Of a DNA stretch of 16,375 nucleotides, positions 7,790 through 14,929 are shown piece by piece. Source of the DNA: Planctomycetota bacterium (GTDB lineage: Bacteria > Planctomycetota > DG-23 > SLPQ01); assembly GCA_021160625.1 (NCBI GenBank), contig JAGHCE010000050.1, forward strand, positions 1-16,375, given 5' to 3'. The notes under the pieces are model-generated. The model saw only the letters and a program-made list of their open reading frames with translations. It was not told where the DNA came from and did no database searches. Position numbers and translations under genes: made by a program. How positions within the stretch are numbered: the stretch's first letter is position 1; the number at the start of each line of letters is the position of its first letter.

Positions 7790-8821
7790 TTAGAATTGGG
7801 AGAGAAAGCGAATATCGTTTTCGAAAAAGAGCCTCAGGTCGTTTATCTGGTGCTTGATCATACTGAGCCGTTCGATGCCCATACCAAAAGCGAAACCGGT
7901 GTATTCCTCCGGGTCATAGTTAACCGCACGCAGGACGTTGGGGTGGACCATTCCGCAACCGAGCACCTCTATCCATCCGTTACCGCAGACGCGGCAGCCC
8001 TTGCCGCCGCAGAATATGCAGGAGACGTCCATCTCCGCCGACGGCTCGGTGAAGGGGAAGAAGTGAGGCCGAAACCGTGTCGTCACTTCGGGGCCGAAAT
8101 AGGCCTTTCCGAACTCGTTGAGGCAGAACTTCAGGTCCGCCATCGTTACGTCGGTGCCGACCGCAAGCCCTTCAATCTGGTCGAACATAAAAGAATGCGT
8201 GGCGTCGACGGTGTCGGGCCGGTAGGTCCGCCCCGGAACCACGATCCTCAGCGGGGGCTTTGAGGCCAGCATCGCCCGGATCTGCACCGGCGAGGTATGG
8301 CTGCGCAGGACGACGTCGCTGCGGTCCCTGACGAAAAAGGTCTCGAAGGCATCGCGCGACGGATGGTCGAGCGGCATATTGAGGCATTCGAAGTTGTTGT
8401 GAACCGTTTCGACTTCGGGACCGTAAACAGCCGAGAAACCCATCCCGGCGAAAATTCGGACGATTTCACGCGCGGCACGCGCGATGGGGTGAATCCTGCC
8501 GAGCCGTACGGGTGTGCCGGGAAGCGTCACGTCGAGTGTTTCCGGCGACGGTTTTTCTCCCCCGGCCGAGGCGCCCAGCGCCGCACTCTTTTCGTCGTGA
8601 AGCCGCGCAATCCGGCTCTTGAGGTCGTTGATAAGTCTGCCGGCTTCGGGGCGCTCTTCTGGAGAAAGAGTGCCGAGGGTCCCCATCAGGTCGCGCACAC
8701 GGCCCTTTCTGCCTAGGTACCTGACGCGCACAGATTCGAGAGAACTCTCGTCGCCGGCCGCCGCGAACTCGTCAACGGCGGCGGCGTGCACCTTCTCGAT
8801 GCTGGTTTTGATGTCCCCCAC
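7790..8821 (-). CDS. pheS: Phenylalanine--tRNA ligase alpha subunit
   Basis: This is the catalytic chain of PheRS (class II synthetase). Motif 2 is in the FRPHFFPFTEPSAEMDV stretch and motif 3 is GMGIER (about 313-318). A four-cysteine cluster (C268, C271, C276, C279) lies before the conserved GWIEVLGCGMVHP, a zinc-ribbon variant seen in many bacterial PheS. I choose the GTG at 8821 (343 aa) because GAGAGG sits 9 nt upstream. The frame also offers a TTG at 8830, but it directly abuts that same GAGAGG and is badly spaced. The gene begins 13 nt after the rplT stop, so the two are co-transcribed. Confidence 0.97.
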   Translation of the reverse strand: MGDIKTSIEKVHAAAVDEFAAAGDESSLESVRVRYLGRKGRVRDLMGTLGTLSPEERPEAGRLINDLKSRIARLHDEKSAALGASAGGEKPSPETLDVTLPGTPVRLGRIHPIARAAREIVRIFAGMGFSAVYGPEVETVHNNFECLNMPLDHPSRDAFETFFVRDRSDVVLRSHTSPVQIRAMLASKPPLRIVVPGRTYRPDTVDATHSFMFDQIEGLAVGTDVTMADLKFCLNEFGKAYFGPEVTTRFRPHFFPFTEPSAEMDVSCIFCGGKGCRVCGNGWIEVLGCGMVHPNVLRAVNYDPEEYTGFAFGMGIERLSMIKHQINDLRLFFENDIRFLSQF

Positions 8822-8834
8822 GGCGGGCAACCTC

Positions 8835-9191
8835 TCAGGCCATGGCAGCCTTGACCTGGTCGACTATGGAATCGAAAGCGGCGGGATCGTGAACGGCTAC
8901 GTCGGAAAGGACCTTCCTGTCCAGGGTAATCTCGGCCTTGGACATACCGTTTACGAAGACGCTGTAAGTGATGCCGCGCGCCCTGCAGGCGGCGGAGATC
9001 CTGGTTATCCAAAGCCTCCTGAAGTCGCGCTTCCTGGTTCTGCGGTCGCGGCGGGAATAGGCCTCGGCACGGACGAGGCTTTCCTTGACCGTGCGCAACA
9101 GCTTGGAGCGGCCGCCTCGGTAACCCTTGGCGCGCTTGAAAAAGCGCTTGTGGGCGCGGTGTCTTGCTACGGCGTTGGTTGCTCTGGGCAT
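8835..9191 (-). CDS. rplT: 50S ribosomal protein L20
   Basis: At 118 aa this is the standard L20 length and sequence: a very basic N-terminal half (HRAHKRFFKRAKGYRGGRSK), the RRDRRTRKRDFRRLWI segment, and a C-terminal globular part with ITYSVFVNGMSKAEITLDRK. L20 binds 23S rRNA early in 50S assembly and in several bacteria also represses the rpmI-rplT mRNA. The ATG at 9191 has GGGGAG 9 nt upstream. The gene lies 25 nt after rpmI and 13 nt before pheS. Confidence 0.99.
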   Translation of the reverse strand: MPRATNAVARHRAHKRFFKRAKGYRGGRSKLLRTVKESLVRAEAYSRRDRRTRKRDFRRLWITRISAACRARGITYSVFVNGMSKAEITLDRKVLSDVAVHDPAAFDSIVDQVKAAMA

Positions 9192-9216
9192 ATCGTAACT
9201 CCCCTAACTTCGACGG

Positions 9217-9417
9217 CTACCCGGAATTCCCGAGCGCCCTCTTGATTCTCTTCTTGAAACCGGCGGCCGCCTGCGCCTTGCGGCGCAAACTCCGGCGCCT
9301 CTTGGGAGACAGACCGCTGTTTAGATGGCTCTTACCGGCGTAGCTGCGCTTGACCTTGCCGTTCTTGGAAATCTTCACGCGCTTGGCAAGCCCCTTGTGG
9401 GTCTTCATCTTATTCAT
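9217..9417 (-). CDS. rpmI: 50S ribosomal protein L35
   Basis: At 66 aa it has the diagnostic start MNKMKTHKGLAKR and the basic SPKRRRSLRRK and FKKRIKRAL segments of L35. The ATG at 9417 precedes the conserved KMKTHKG. The ribosome-binding site is weak (AAAGG at distance, or GAG close by), which fits a gene controlled at translation or in its leader. The 108 nt between infC and this gene contain a strong terminator-like hairpin, so expression of rpmI, rplT and pheST is probably set there. Confidence 0.98.
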   Translation of the reverse strand: MNKMKTHKGLAKRVKISKNGKVKRSYAGKSHLNSGLSPKRRRSLRRKAQAAAGFKKRIKRALGNSG

Positions 9418-9449
9418 TACGAACTCGTGCCTTTCACAAATCCCCGGTC

Positions 9450-9485
9450 AAAAAAACCTCTCCCCCTGCCCCTCGGCAGGGGAGA
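9450..9485 (-). terminator. Intrinsic terminator or attenuator between infC and rpmI
   Basis: On the minus strand TCTCCCCTGCC (9485-9475), a 4-nt loop GAGG and GGCAGGGGGAGA (9470-9459) form an 11-bp G:C-rich stem with one bulged G. GG and seven T's (9456-9450) follow, which is a textbook intrinsic terminator. Because it falls inside the infC-rpmI-rplT cluster it is more likely an attenuator than a final end. Upstream, at 9512-9540, GCACC/GGTGC plus CGC/GCG can form another hairpin that overlaps the infC stop. Such L20-responsive terminators are known in Firmicutes, but upstream of infC. Confidence 0.75.
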
Positions 9486-9525
9486 AACCACTGCGCCAAA
9501 GCCCCGACGCGGCACCCGCAAACAC

Positions 9526-10035
9526 TTATGCGTTCGGTGCCAGCAACAGGGTCATCCTGCGCCCCTCAAGGTTTGCAGACTTCTCCACCTTGCCGAAGCC
9601 CTCAACCTCCGCCGCAAACCTCTCCAGGAGGTTCTTGCCCAAGTCGATGTGGGCCATCTCGCGGCCTCTGAAAAGCATATTTATCTGAACCCTGTCGCCG
9701 TTCTCAAGGAACTGCTTGGCCTTTTTCACCTTCACCATCAGGTCGTGGTCCTCGGTCTTCGGCCTGATTCTGAGTTCCTTGACTTGGCTGACCTTCTGCT
9801 TGGTTCGCCCCTGGTGAACTTTCTTCTTCTGCTCGTACTTGAACTTCCCGTAGTCCATAATTTTGCATACGGGCGGATCGGCATCAGGCGCGACCTCGAC
9901 AAGGTCCAGCTTCGCTTCGCGCGCAAGCCGCAACGCCCCCTCGGTAAGCATAAGCCCCTTCTGATTGCCTTCCGAGTCGACCAAGCGCACCTGCGGGATG
10001 CGAATGTCCTCGTTGATTCTATGATCTTTTGCTAT
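9526..10035 (-). CDS. infC: Translation initiation factor IF-3 (AUA start codon)
   Basis: IF3 binds the 30S subunit, checks the start codon and prevents premature 50S joining. The protein has the N-domain beginning RINEDIRIPQVRL (7-19), the linker KIMDYGKFKYEQKKK (58-72) and the C-domain ending RRMTLLLAPNA. The first ATG/GTG/TTG in frame is a GTG at 9990 inside the conserved RIPQVRL, which would delete the essential N-terminus. Upstream the frame reads ATA GCA AAA GAT CAT AGA, with AAGGAG at 10045-10050, 9 nt before that ATA. I therefore place the start at the ATA, giving 169 aa, the usual IF3 length. Non-canonical AUU/AUC/AUA starts on infC are the known basis of IF3 autoregulation. Confidence 0.95.
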   Translation of the reverse strand: MAKDHRINEDIRIPQVRLVDSEGNQKGLMLTEGALRLAREAKLDLVEVAPDADPPVCKIMDYGKFKYEQKKKVHQGRTKQKVSQVKELRIRPKTEDHDLMVKVKKAKQFLENGDRVQINMLFRGREMAHIDLGKNLLERFAAEVEGFGKVEKSANLEGRRMTLLLAPNA

Positions 10036-10044
10036 TCTATTCCA

Positions 10045-10050
10045 CTCCTT
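10045..10050 (-). promoter_or_regulatory. Shine-Dalgarno site fixing the AUA start of infC
   Basis: AAGGAG (within GGAAGGAG) lies 9 nt upstream of the ATA at 10035-10033. No canonical start codon falls in frame at the right distance. The site is therefore the main evidence for the non-AUG start. Confidence 0.8.
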
Positions 10051-10078
10051 CCAACAACAAGCCCCATTGAACCCGCAT

Positions 10079-10106
10079 ATTATATCAAGCGAGCGCTCTC
10101 AGTAAA
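10079..10106 (-). promoter_or_regulatory. Predicted internal promoter of infC
   Basis: On the minus strand TTTACT (10106-10101, 4 of 6 matches) and a perfect TATAAT (10084-10079) are separated by 16 bp, in the 77-nt gap between thrS and infC. Transcription would begin near 10072 with a leader of about 37 nt. It would allow infC and the ribosomal genes to be expressed apart from thrS. Confidence 0.6.
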
Positions 10107-10112
10107 GTGATT

Positions 10113-12020
10113 CTATGCCTCCTGGGAAATCTCTCTCCGAAATTTTTCGATAACCTCTGCGACCGCCGCCGGCCCCGTATCGCCTTTCGAGTGCTCGCGG
10201 ACGCTCACGGTATGGTTGTCGGCCTCGCGTTTTCCGACGACCAGCATATAGGGCACCTTGGAAATCTCGGCCTGGCGGATCTTGTTGCCGACCGTCTCGC
10301 TCCTGTTGTCGAGCTCCACGCGGAAACCGGCAGCCCGGATTTCGCCCTCCACCTGCCGCGCGTAGTCCAGAACGGTGTCGCTTACCGGGATTATTACCGC
10401 CTGCACCGGCGAAAGCCAGAAAGGAAACGCGCCGCCATAGTGCTCGATGAGCACCCCCAGGAAGCGTTCCAGGCTCCCGAGGACCACCCTGTGGATCATC
10501 ACGGGGCGATGGCGCCGGCCGTCTTCGCCGATGTACTCGAGGTCGAAGCGTTCCGGCATCGCGAAATCCGCCTGGATCGTGCCGCACTGCCAGCTGCGGT
10601 TGAGGCAGTCGGTGATGTGAAAGTCAATCTTCGGGCCGTAGAACGCCCCCTCGCCCGGCTGCACACCGTAGTCGATGTTCCTGGACGCTAAGGCGTTCTC
10701 CAGCGCCTTGGTGGCCAGGGCCCACTGCTCGTCGGTCCCTATGGAGTCGTCGGGGCGCGTCGAGAGCTCAATGTGAACGTCATCGAGGCCGAATCTGCCG
10801 TATATTTCGAAGCACAGGTCGATTACATGCGCGACTTCCGTTTCCAGCTGCTCCGGCAGGCAGAATATGTGCGCATCATCCTGGGTAAAGGATCTGACCC
10901 TCAAAAGCCCGTGGAGAACGCCGGAAAGCTCGTGGCGGTGGACAAGGCCCAGCTCGCCCATCCTCAGGGGAAATTCGCGGTAGCTGTGCTGGCCGGACTT
11001 GTAGATGAGCATATTTCCGGGGCAGTTCATCGGCTTGACGGCGTAGCCCTGGTCGTCGATCTCGGTGAAGTACATATTGTCCTTGTAGTGGTCCCAGTGG
11101 CCGCTCTGGTGCCAAAGCTCCTCGCGCAGGAGTATAGGGGTACGCGTCTCAAGGTAGCCCTCGCGGCGGTGAACCTTGCGCCAGTAGTCAACGATTTCGT
11201 TTAGAACCACTACCCCCTTGGGATGGAAAAAGGGAAATCCGGGGCCCTCCTCGTGGAAGGAAAAGAGGTCCAGCTCCCGTCCGAGGCGGCGGTGGTCGCG
11301 TTTGGCGGCCTCTTCCAGGAGATGCAGGTAACTATCGAGGTCCTTTTTCGAGAAAAAGGCCGTCCCGTAGATGCGCTGGAGCATCTTGCGCGACGAATCG
11401 CCCCTCCAGTAGGAGCCCGCAACGCTTGTGAGCTTGAACGCGCCGACCTTCGAGGAATCCGGGATGTGCGGTCCCCGGCAGAGGTCGACAAAGTCGCCGA
11501 GCCTGTAAAAGGAGACCCTGTCGTCCGTGATGTCCTCAAGGAGCTCGACCTTGTAGCCCTGCCCTGCCTCTTTCATCCGGTCGATCGCGGCGGCTCGGTC
11601 CAGCTCGCTTCGCTCAAAGGGGATCGCTTCGGAGATGATATTGGACATCTCCTCTTCGATTTTTTCGAGGGCTTCTGGAGTGAACGGCTCTTCGACGTCG
11701 AAGTCGTAATAGAAGCCGCTATCGATTGCCGGGCCTATTGCAAACCTGACGCCGGAGCCGTAGAGCTTCTTGACGGCCGCCGCCATCACGTGCGCGGTGC
11801 TGTGACGCAGGGCCTCCAGCGCCTCGGGCGACTTCTTCGTTATGATTTCGACGGCGGCGCCGTCCTCGACGGCCGCCGTCAGGTCGACCGCCGTGCCGTT
11901 TACCTTGCCGAAAAGGGCTGCTTTCGCCAGCCCAGACCCGACCGCGCCGGCAACATCGCCGACGCTGGCGCCGTCGGCCAGCTCCAAAGGCGAGCCGTCC
12001 GGGAGTCTGACGGTTATCAT
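10113..12020 (-). CDS. thrS: Threonine--tRNA ligase
   Basis: This class II synthetase charges tRNA-Thr. Domains in order are TGS (about 1-61), the editing domain with H73, H77, C181 and H185 (HSTAH and CRGPH motifs), the catalytic core with zinc ligands C333 (MNCPGN), H384 and H510, and the anticodon-binding domain after about 530. All hydrolytic and zinc residues are present, so it should both charge and edit mis-charged serine. The length of 635 aa is usual. The start is ATG at 12020 with GAGGTG about 6 nt upstream. It begins only 27 nt after the tRNA-Val gene on the same strand, so the two are probably one transcript. I see no T-box leader. Confidence 0.98.
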   Translation of the reverse strand: MITVRLPDGSPLELADGASVGDVAGAVGSGLAKAALFGKVNGTAVDLTAAVEDGAAVEIITKKSPEALEALRHSTAHVMAAAVKKLYGSGVRFAIGPAIDSGFYYDFDVEEPFTPEALEKIEEEMSNIISEAIPFERSELDRAAAIDRMKEAGQGYKVELLEDITDDRVSFYRLGDFVDLCRGPHIPDSSKVGAFKLTSVAGSYWRGDSSRKMLQRIYGTAFFSKKDLDSYLHLLEEAAKRDHRRLGRELDLFSFHEEGPGFPFFHPKGVVVLNEIVDYWRKVHRREGYLETRTPILLREELWHQSGHWDHYKDNMYFTEIDDQGYAVKPMNCPGNMLIYKSGQHSYREFPLRMGELGLVHRHELSGVLHGLLRVRSFTQDDAHIFCLPEQLETEVAHVIDLCFEIYGRFGLDDVHIELSTRPDDSIGTDEQWALATKALENALASRNIDYGVQPGEGAFYGPKIDFHITDCLNRSWQCGTIQADFAMPERFDLEYIGEDGRRHRPVMIHRVVLGSLERFLGVLIEHYGGAFPFWLSPVQAVIIPVSDTVLDYARQVEGEIRAAGFRVELDNRSETVGNKIRQAEISKVPYMLVVGKREADNHTVSVREHSKGDTGPAAVAEVIEKFRREISQEA

Positions 12021-12047
12021 AGGGCACCTCGGATTGAAAAAAACAAA

Positions 12048-12124
12048 TGGTGGGCGATACTGGACTTGAACCAGTGACCTCTAGCTTGTCGAGCTAGCGC
12101 TCTAGCCAACTGAGCTAATCGCCC
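12048..12124 (-). tRNA. tRNA-Val (anticodon GAC), CCA encoded
   Basis: Folding the minus strand gives a perfect cloverleaf. The acceptor stem is GGGCGAT/ATCGCCC, the D arm GCTC/GAGC, the anticodon stem CTAGC/GCTAG with loop TCGACAA, the variable region AGGTC, and the T arm ACTGG/CCAGT with loop TTCAAGT. A73 and an encoded CCA follow. The anticodon is GAC, reading GUC/GUU; A35, C36 and A73 are known valine identity elements. Position 33 is C rather than the near-universal U, while the stems are intact. The gene lies just upstream of thrS. Confidence 0.95.
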
Positions 12125-12221
12125 ACCAAAAGGTGGAAATCCATTTTGTCGGTCGTTACGTAATGCCGGCTCCTTACCTGAGCTTAGGCATTGTTTTCAA
12201 CCCGGCCGTACCGGCAGGACC

Positions 12222-12248
12222 ATTATCGTACCGGAGCAGCCGTGACAA
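12222..12248 (-). promoter_or_regulatory. Possible promoter of the tRNA-Val/thrS transcript
   Basis: On the minus strand TTGTCA (12248-12243, 5 of 6 matches) and GATAAT (12227-12222, 5 of 6) are 15 bp apart, shorter than the ideal 17. They sit about 100 bp upstream of the tRNA and downstream of the trpB stop. An 8-bp direct repeat overlaps the spacer and recurs 20 bp further downstream. Confidence 0.4.
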
Positions 12249-12278
12249 TCAACGAATTTCGCCCGGTCGCGTCGTCCG

Positions 12279-13631
12279 CTATATCACCGGAAGGTTCTTC
12301 CAGGACTCTTCTATCGCCTCCTGCGGATAGGCATAGTTATGGAGTTTTCCGCCGAGGTACGCGTCGTACGCCGCCATATCCACAAGGCCGTGGCCTGAGA
12401 AGTTGAAGGCGATTACCTTTTCTTCGCCGGTCTCGATGCATTTCTTGGCCTCTTCGCAGGCCGCCCAGATTGCATGAGCCGTCTCTGGCGCAGGAATTAT
12501 TCCCTCGGTGCGGGCAAACATAACCGACGCTGCGAAGACCTCGAGCTGGTGGCCGGCGACGGCCTCTATCGTGCCGTCATCAACCAACGCCGAGACGATA
12601 GGCGCCATACCGTGGTAACGCAGGCCTCCCGCATGGATTCCCGGCGGCACGAAGTCGTGGCCCAGCGTATGCATCTGCATAATCGGCGTCATCTTGCCGG
12701 TGTCCCCGAAGTCGTAGGCGAACTTCCCGCGCGTCAGCGTCGGGCAGGACGCCGGCTCGACACAGACAATCCGCATATCGGGGCTTTCGAGCTTGTCCGG
12801 GATATATGGCAGGAAAAATCCCGCGAAATTCGAGCCGCCGCCCGTGCAGCCCACCAGGACGTCGGGCTTCTCGCCCACGATGTCGAACTGCTTTTTCATC
12901 TCGAGGCCGATGACCGTCTGGTGAAGCAGAACGTGGTTGAGGACGCTCCCCAGCGCGTAATTCGTGTCGTCGCGGGTGGCGGCGTCTTCGACCGCCTCGC
13001 TTATGGCCATGCCGAGGCTGCCCGGCGAGTCGGGATGCTCGGCCAGGATCGCCCGGCCTACGTTGGTCTGATCCGAGGGGCTCGCTATCACGGTGCCGCC
13101 CCAGGTGTTCATCATCGACTTGCGGTAGGGCTTTTGCTGGAAGGAGACCCTCACCATATAGACCATACATTCAAGGTCGAAGTAGTTGCAGGCAAAGGAA
13201 AGCGCGCTGCCCCACTGCCCGGCGCCGGTTTCCGTCGAGAGCCTCTTGATGCCTTCCTTCTTGTTGAAGTAGGCCTGCGGGACGGCGGTGTTGGGCTTGT
13301 GGGAGCCGGGAGGGCTCACGCTCTCGTTCTTGTAGTAGATGTGCGCGGGTGTGCCGAGGGCTTTTTCAAGCCGCCACGCCCGGTGAAGCGGGGTCGGCCG
13401 CCACAGTGCCAGCGCTTCAAGAACTTCTTCGGGAATGTCTATCCAACGATCGGTCGACACTTCCTGGGCAATAAGTGCCATCGGGAAGATGGCGCTCAAG
13501 TCATCCGGCCCAACAGGTTGCTTGGTCGCCGGGTTGAGAGCAGGCGCCGGCTTTGTCGGCATATCAACGAGGACGTTGTACCACTGGCGCGGCAGAGCAT
13601 CCTCACCCAGTACGGTCCTGTGTACGGGCAT
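12279..13631 (-). CDS. trpB: Tryptophan synthase beta chain, TrpB2 type
   Basis: This is a PLP enzyme that condenses indole with serine to give tryptophan. The PLP lysine is K112 in GSHKPN, the catalytic Glu region is TETGAGQWG (E134), and the phosphate-binding loop is GCTGGGSN (261-268). The N-terminal extension (residues 1-80, ending WRPTPLHRAW) and length of 450 aa mark the TrpB2 subfamily rather than the shorter TrpB1 that pairs with TrpA. No trpA or other trp gene is nearby, as often seen for TrpB2, which may salvage free indole or act as a serine deaminase. The ATG at 13631 has a near-perfect GGGAGGTGA ribosome-binding site. It has its own promoter. Confidence 0.95.
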   Translation of the reverse strand: MPVHRTVLGEDALPRQWYNVLVDMPTKPAPALNPATKQPVGPDDLSAIFPMALIAQEVSTDRWIDIPEEVLEALALWRPTPLHRAWRLEKALGTPAHIYYKNESVSPPGSHKPNTAVPQAYFNKKEGIKRLSTETGAGQWGSALSFACNYFDLECMVYMVRVSFQQKPYRKSMMNTWGGTVIASPSDQTNVGRAILAEHPDSPGSLGMAISEAVEDAATRDDTNYALGSVLNHVLLHQTVIGLEMKKQFDIVGEKPDVLVGCTGGGSNFAGFFLPYIPDKLESPDMRIVCVEPASCPTLTRGKFAYDFGDTGKMTPIMQMHTLGHDFVPPGIHAGGLRYHGMAPIVSALVDDGTIEAVAGHQLEVFAASVMFARTEGIIPAPETAHAIWAACEEAKKCIETGEEKVIAFNFSGHGLVDMAAYDAYLGGKLHNYAYPQEAIEESWKNLPVI

Positions 13632-13702
13632 TACTCACCTCCCTGTGCAAATACATTCCTGAAACCACCAAAAATGACCCAAACAAGATACTAATGAGGC
13701 GC

Positions 13703-13731
13703 ATTTTAGTGAAAGCAGGGCCTCTTGACAA
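13703..13731 (-). promoter_or_regulatory. Predicted sigma70-type promoter of trpB
   Basis: On the minus strand TTGTCA (13731-13726, 5 of 6 matches) and TAAAAT (13708-13703, 5 of 6) are separated by exactly 17 bp, in the 132-bp gap before trpB. The predicted start is near 13696, giving a leader of about 65 nt. I see no Trp-rich leader peptide or attenuator in it. Confidence 0.65.
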
Positions 13732-13763
13732 AGATTTTTTCCAAATCGCCGTCCGTGAGGGCA

Positions 13764-14861
13764 CTATGAACGTCCCGCGGACTCAGCCGGCTTCCCACCT
13801 GCCGGGCGCTTCGGCACGGATATTCGCTTCGCGTCTATCACTTGGAAAACCGTGTCACCCCGGTGGACGATGTCGTAGCGAGGGCCGGGCCGCCGGATCA
13901 GGAGGCCCTTCATCGGGCTCCGGAATATGTGCGAGCTCGCGCCGCGATTGAGGTCCACAAGCCGGCCGATCTCCTCCCCCTTCTCCACCTCGCTCATCAG
14001 TGGTACGCTCATCACGGCAAGGCCCATGGCGTCGGCCTTGACGTACGCGGTCTTCTGCTGCCAGTTGACGATGTACTGCCGGTCGGGCGCCGCCGGCAGG
14101 GTAGCCTGCTCTTCAATCATATTGAGATAAACCATCAGGCGCAGCGTGGCCTCCACGCCGAATGCCACCTCCCCGTAATCAAGCCGCCGTTGAGGCGTGA
14201 ACTCCACCGTAAACGCAGTCTTTCCCGCGCGCTCGGCGGCCACGTGAAGCATCCCGGCCGGGTCGTCCTCCCCCTTGCGAAGGTGCCAGATAAGGCCGAT
14301 CCCAAAGGCCGCCGCCAAGGGGACAACCTGCTTTCTGTGAAGATACGCGCCGTGGGGCCAGAAGTCACTGTAACAGTGAAAATCCACCACGTAGTCGGCG
14401 TGGGCGACCGCCTTTGCCCAGATTGCGTGGGCCGTCTGCTGGACGAGCGTGCCGTCGGGCTTTCCCGGCCATTTACGGTTCATATTGTAGGGGTCGTTGT
14501 CGCGGTTGACGGTCTTGCAAGCCGCCCACGGGTACCGCAGCAGCGAGTGGGAGTCGCCGGGGGTCTCGCGAAGCGCCTCGATGTCCCAGTCGACGGGGAA
14601 GCCCTCGTTCATAAGCTTCGTCGCCTCCGGGTTCGCACAGGGAACGACTATAAGGCAGCCGGCCAGCGCCGACGGCTTTATTGCTGCCACCACGCGGCGG
14701 AGAATTTCGATCCCGTTCCACTCGCCGCCGTGCTGGCCCGAAACGAGCGCCAGTGTCGGCCCCGGTTTCGCGCCTGTAATGTCGTGTATTCCGACCGAGG
14801 TCTTGTAACCCTGGGCCGCAATCCTGACTGAGTGCCGTCGTTTCGAGCCGCGTGATTTCAT
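13764..14861 (-). CDS. Zinc-dependent deacylase, succinylglutamate desuccinylase/aspartoacylase-like (M14 fold)
   Basis: The 365-aa protein has the AstE/AspA zinc site: HGGE in SGQHGGEWNG (H44, E47) and H162 in VVDFHCYS. VNRDNDPYNMNRKWPG supplies the substrate-binding Arg/Asn region, and TVEF (E220) is the likely catalytic glutamate. After about 275 comes a beta-rich C-terminal domain of the kind found in this family, with PLMSEVEKGEEIGRLVD and HRGDTVFQV. These enzymes remove N-acyl groups from amino acids or related amides; the substrate cannot be told from the sequence, and no Arg-degradation genes are present. No signal peptide is visible, so it is probably cytoplasmic. The ATG at 14861 has GGGAG about 8 nt upstream. 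Confidence 0.88.
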   Translation of the reverse strand: MKSRGSKRRHSVRIAAQGYKTSVGIHDITGAKPGPTLALVSGQHGGEWNGIEILRRVVAAIKPSALAGCLIVVPCANPEATKLMNEGFPVDWDIEALRETPGDSHSLLRYPWAACKTVNRDNDPYNMNRKWPGKPDGTLVQQTAHAIWAKAVAHADYVVDFHCYSDFWPHGAYLHRKQVVPLAAAFGIGLIWHLRKGEDDPAGMLHVAAERAGKTAFTVEFTPQRRLDYGEVAFGVEATLRLMVYLNMIEEQATLPAAPDRQYIVNWQQKTAYVKADAMGLAVMSVPLMSEVEKGEEIGRLVDLNRGASSHIFRSPMKGLLIRRPGPRYDIVHRGDTVFQVIDAKRISVPKRPAGGKPAESAGRS

Positions 14862-14929
14862 TTCAAGTCTCCCTGCCGTCTCTTGTGCCCCCGTAAAGCC
14901 AAACAGGTCGCGGCATCCCGGCGCCGCAC

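Noticed and set aside
10036..10112. Possible L20-type leader with terminator upstream of infC
   Set aside because: The 77-nt gap holds a promoter and ribosome-binding site but no terminator hairpin. The terminator lies after infC instead.
12021..12047. T-box riboswitch for thrS
   Set aside because: Only 27 nt separate the tRNA from thrS, with no room for a T-box. The region before the tRNA shows no T-box sequence.
11223..12077. 284-codon plus-strand open frame opposite thrS and the tRNA
   Set aside because: It reads through the tRNA gene and antisense to the conserved ThrS N-terminus, so it is a composition artefact.
12474..13694. 406-codon plus-strand open frame opposite trpB
   Set aside because: It is an antisense shadow of a well-conserved TrpB2 gene. 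Its product is Arg/His-rich with no motif, and no ribosome-binding site precedes it.
13632..13702. Tryptophan attenuator leader before trpB
   Set aside because: There is no Trp-rich short frame or paired terminator/antiterminator hairpins in the roughly 65-nt leader.
13842..14831. 329-codon plus-strand open frame opposite the deacylase gene
   Set aside because: It is an antisense shadow: the minus strand carries complete zinc-site motifs and a good start site. The plus frame is low-complexity Arg/Val/His-rich.
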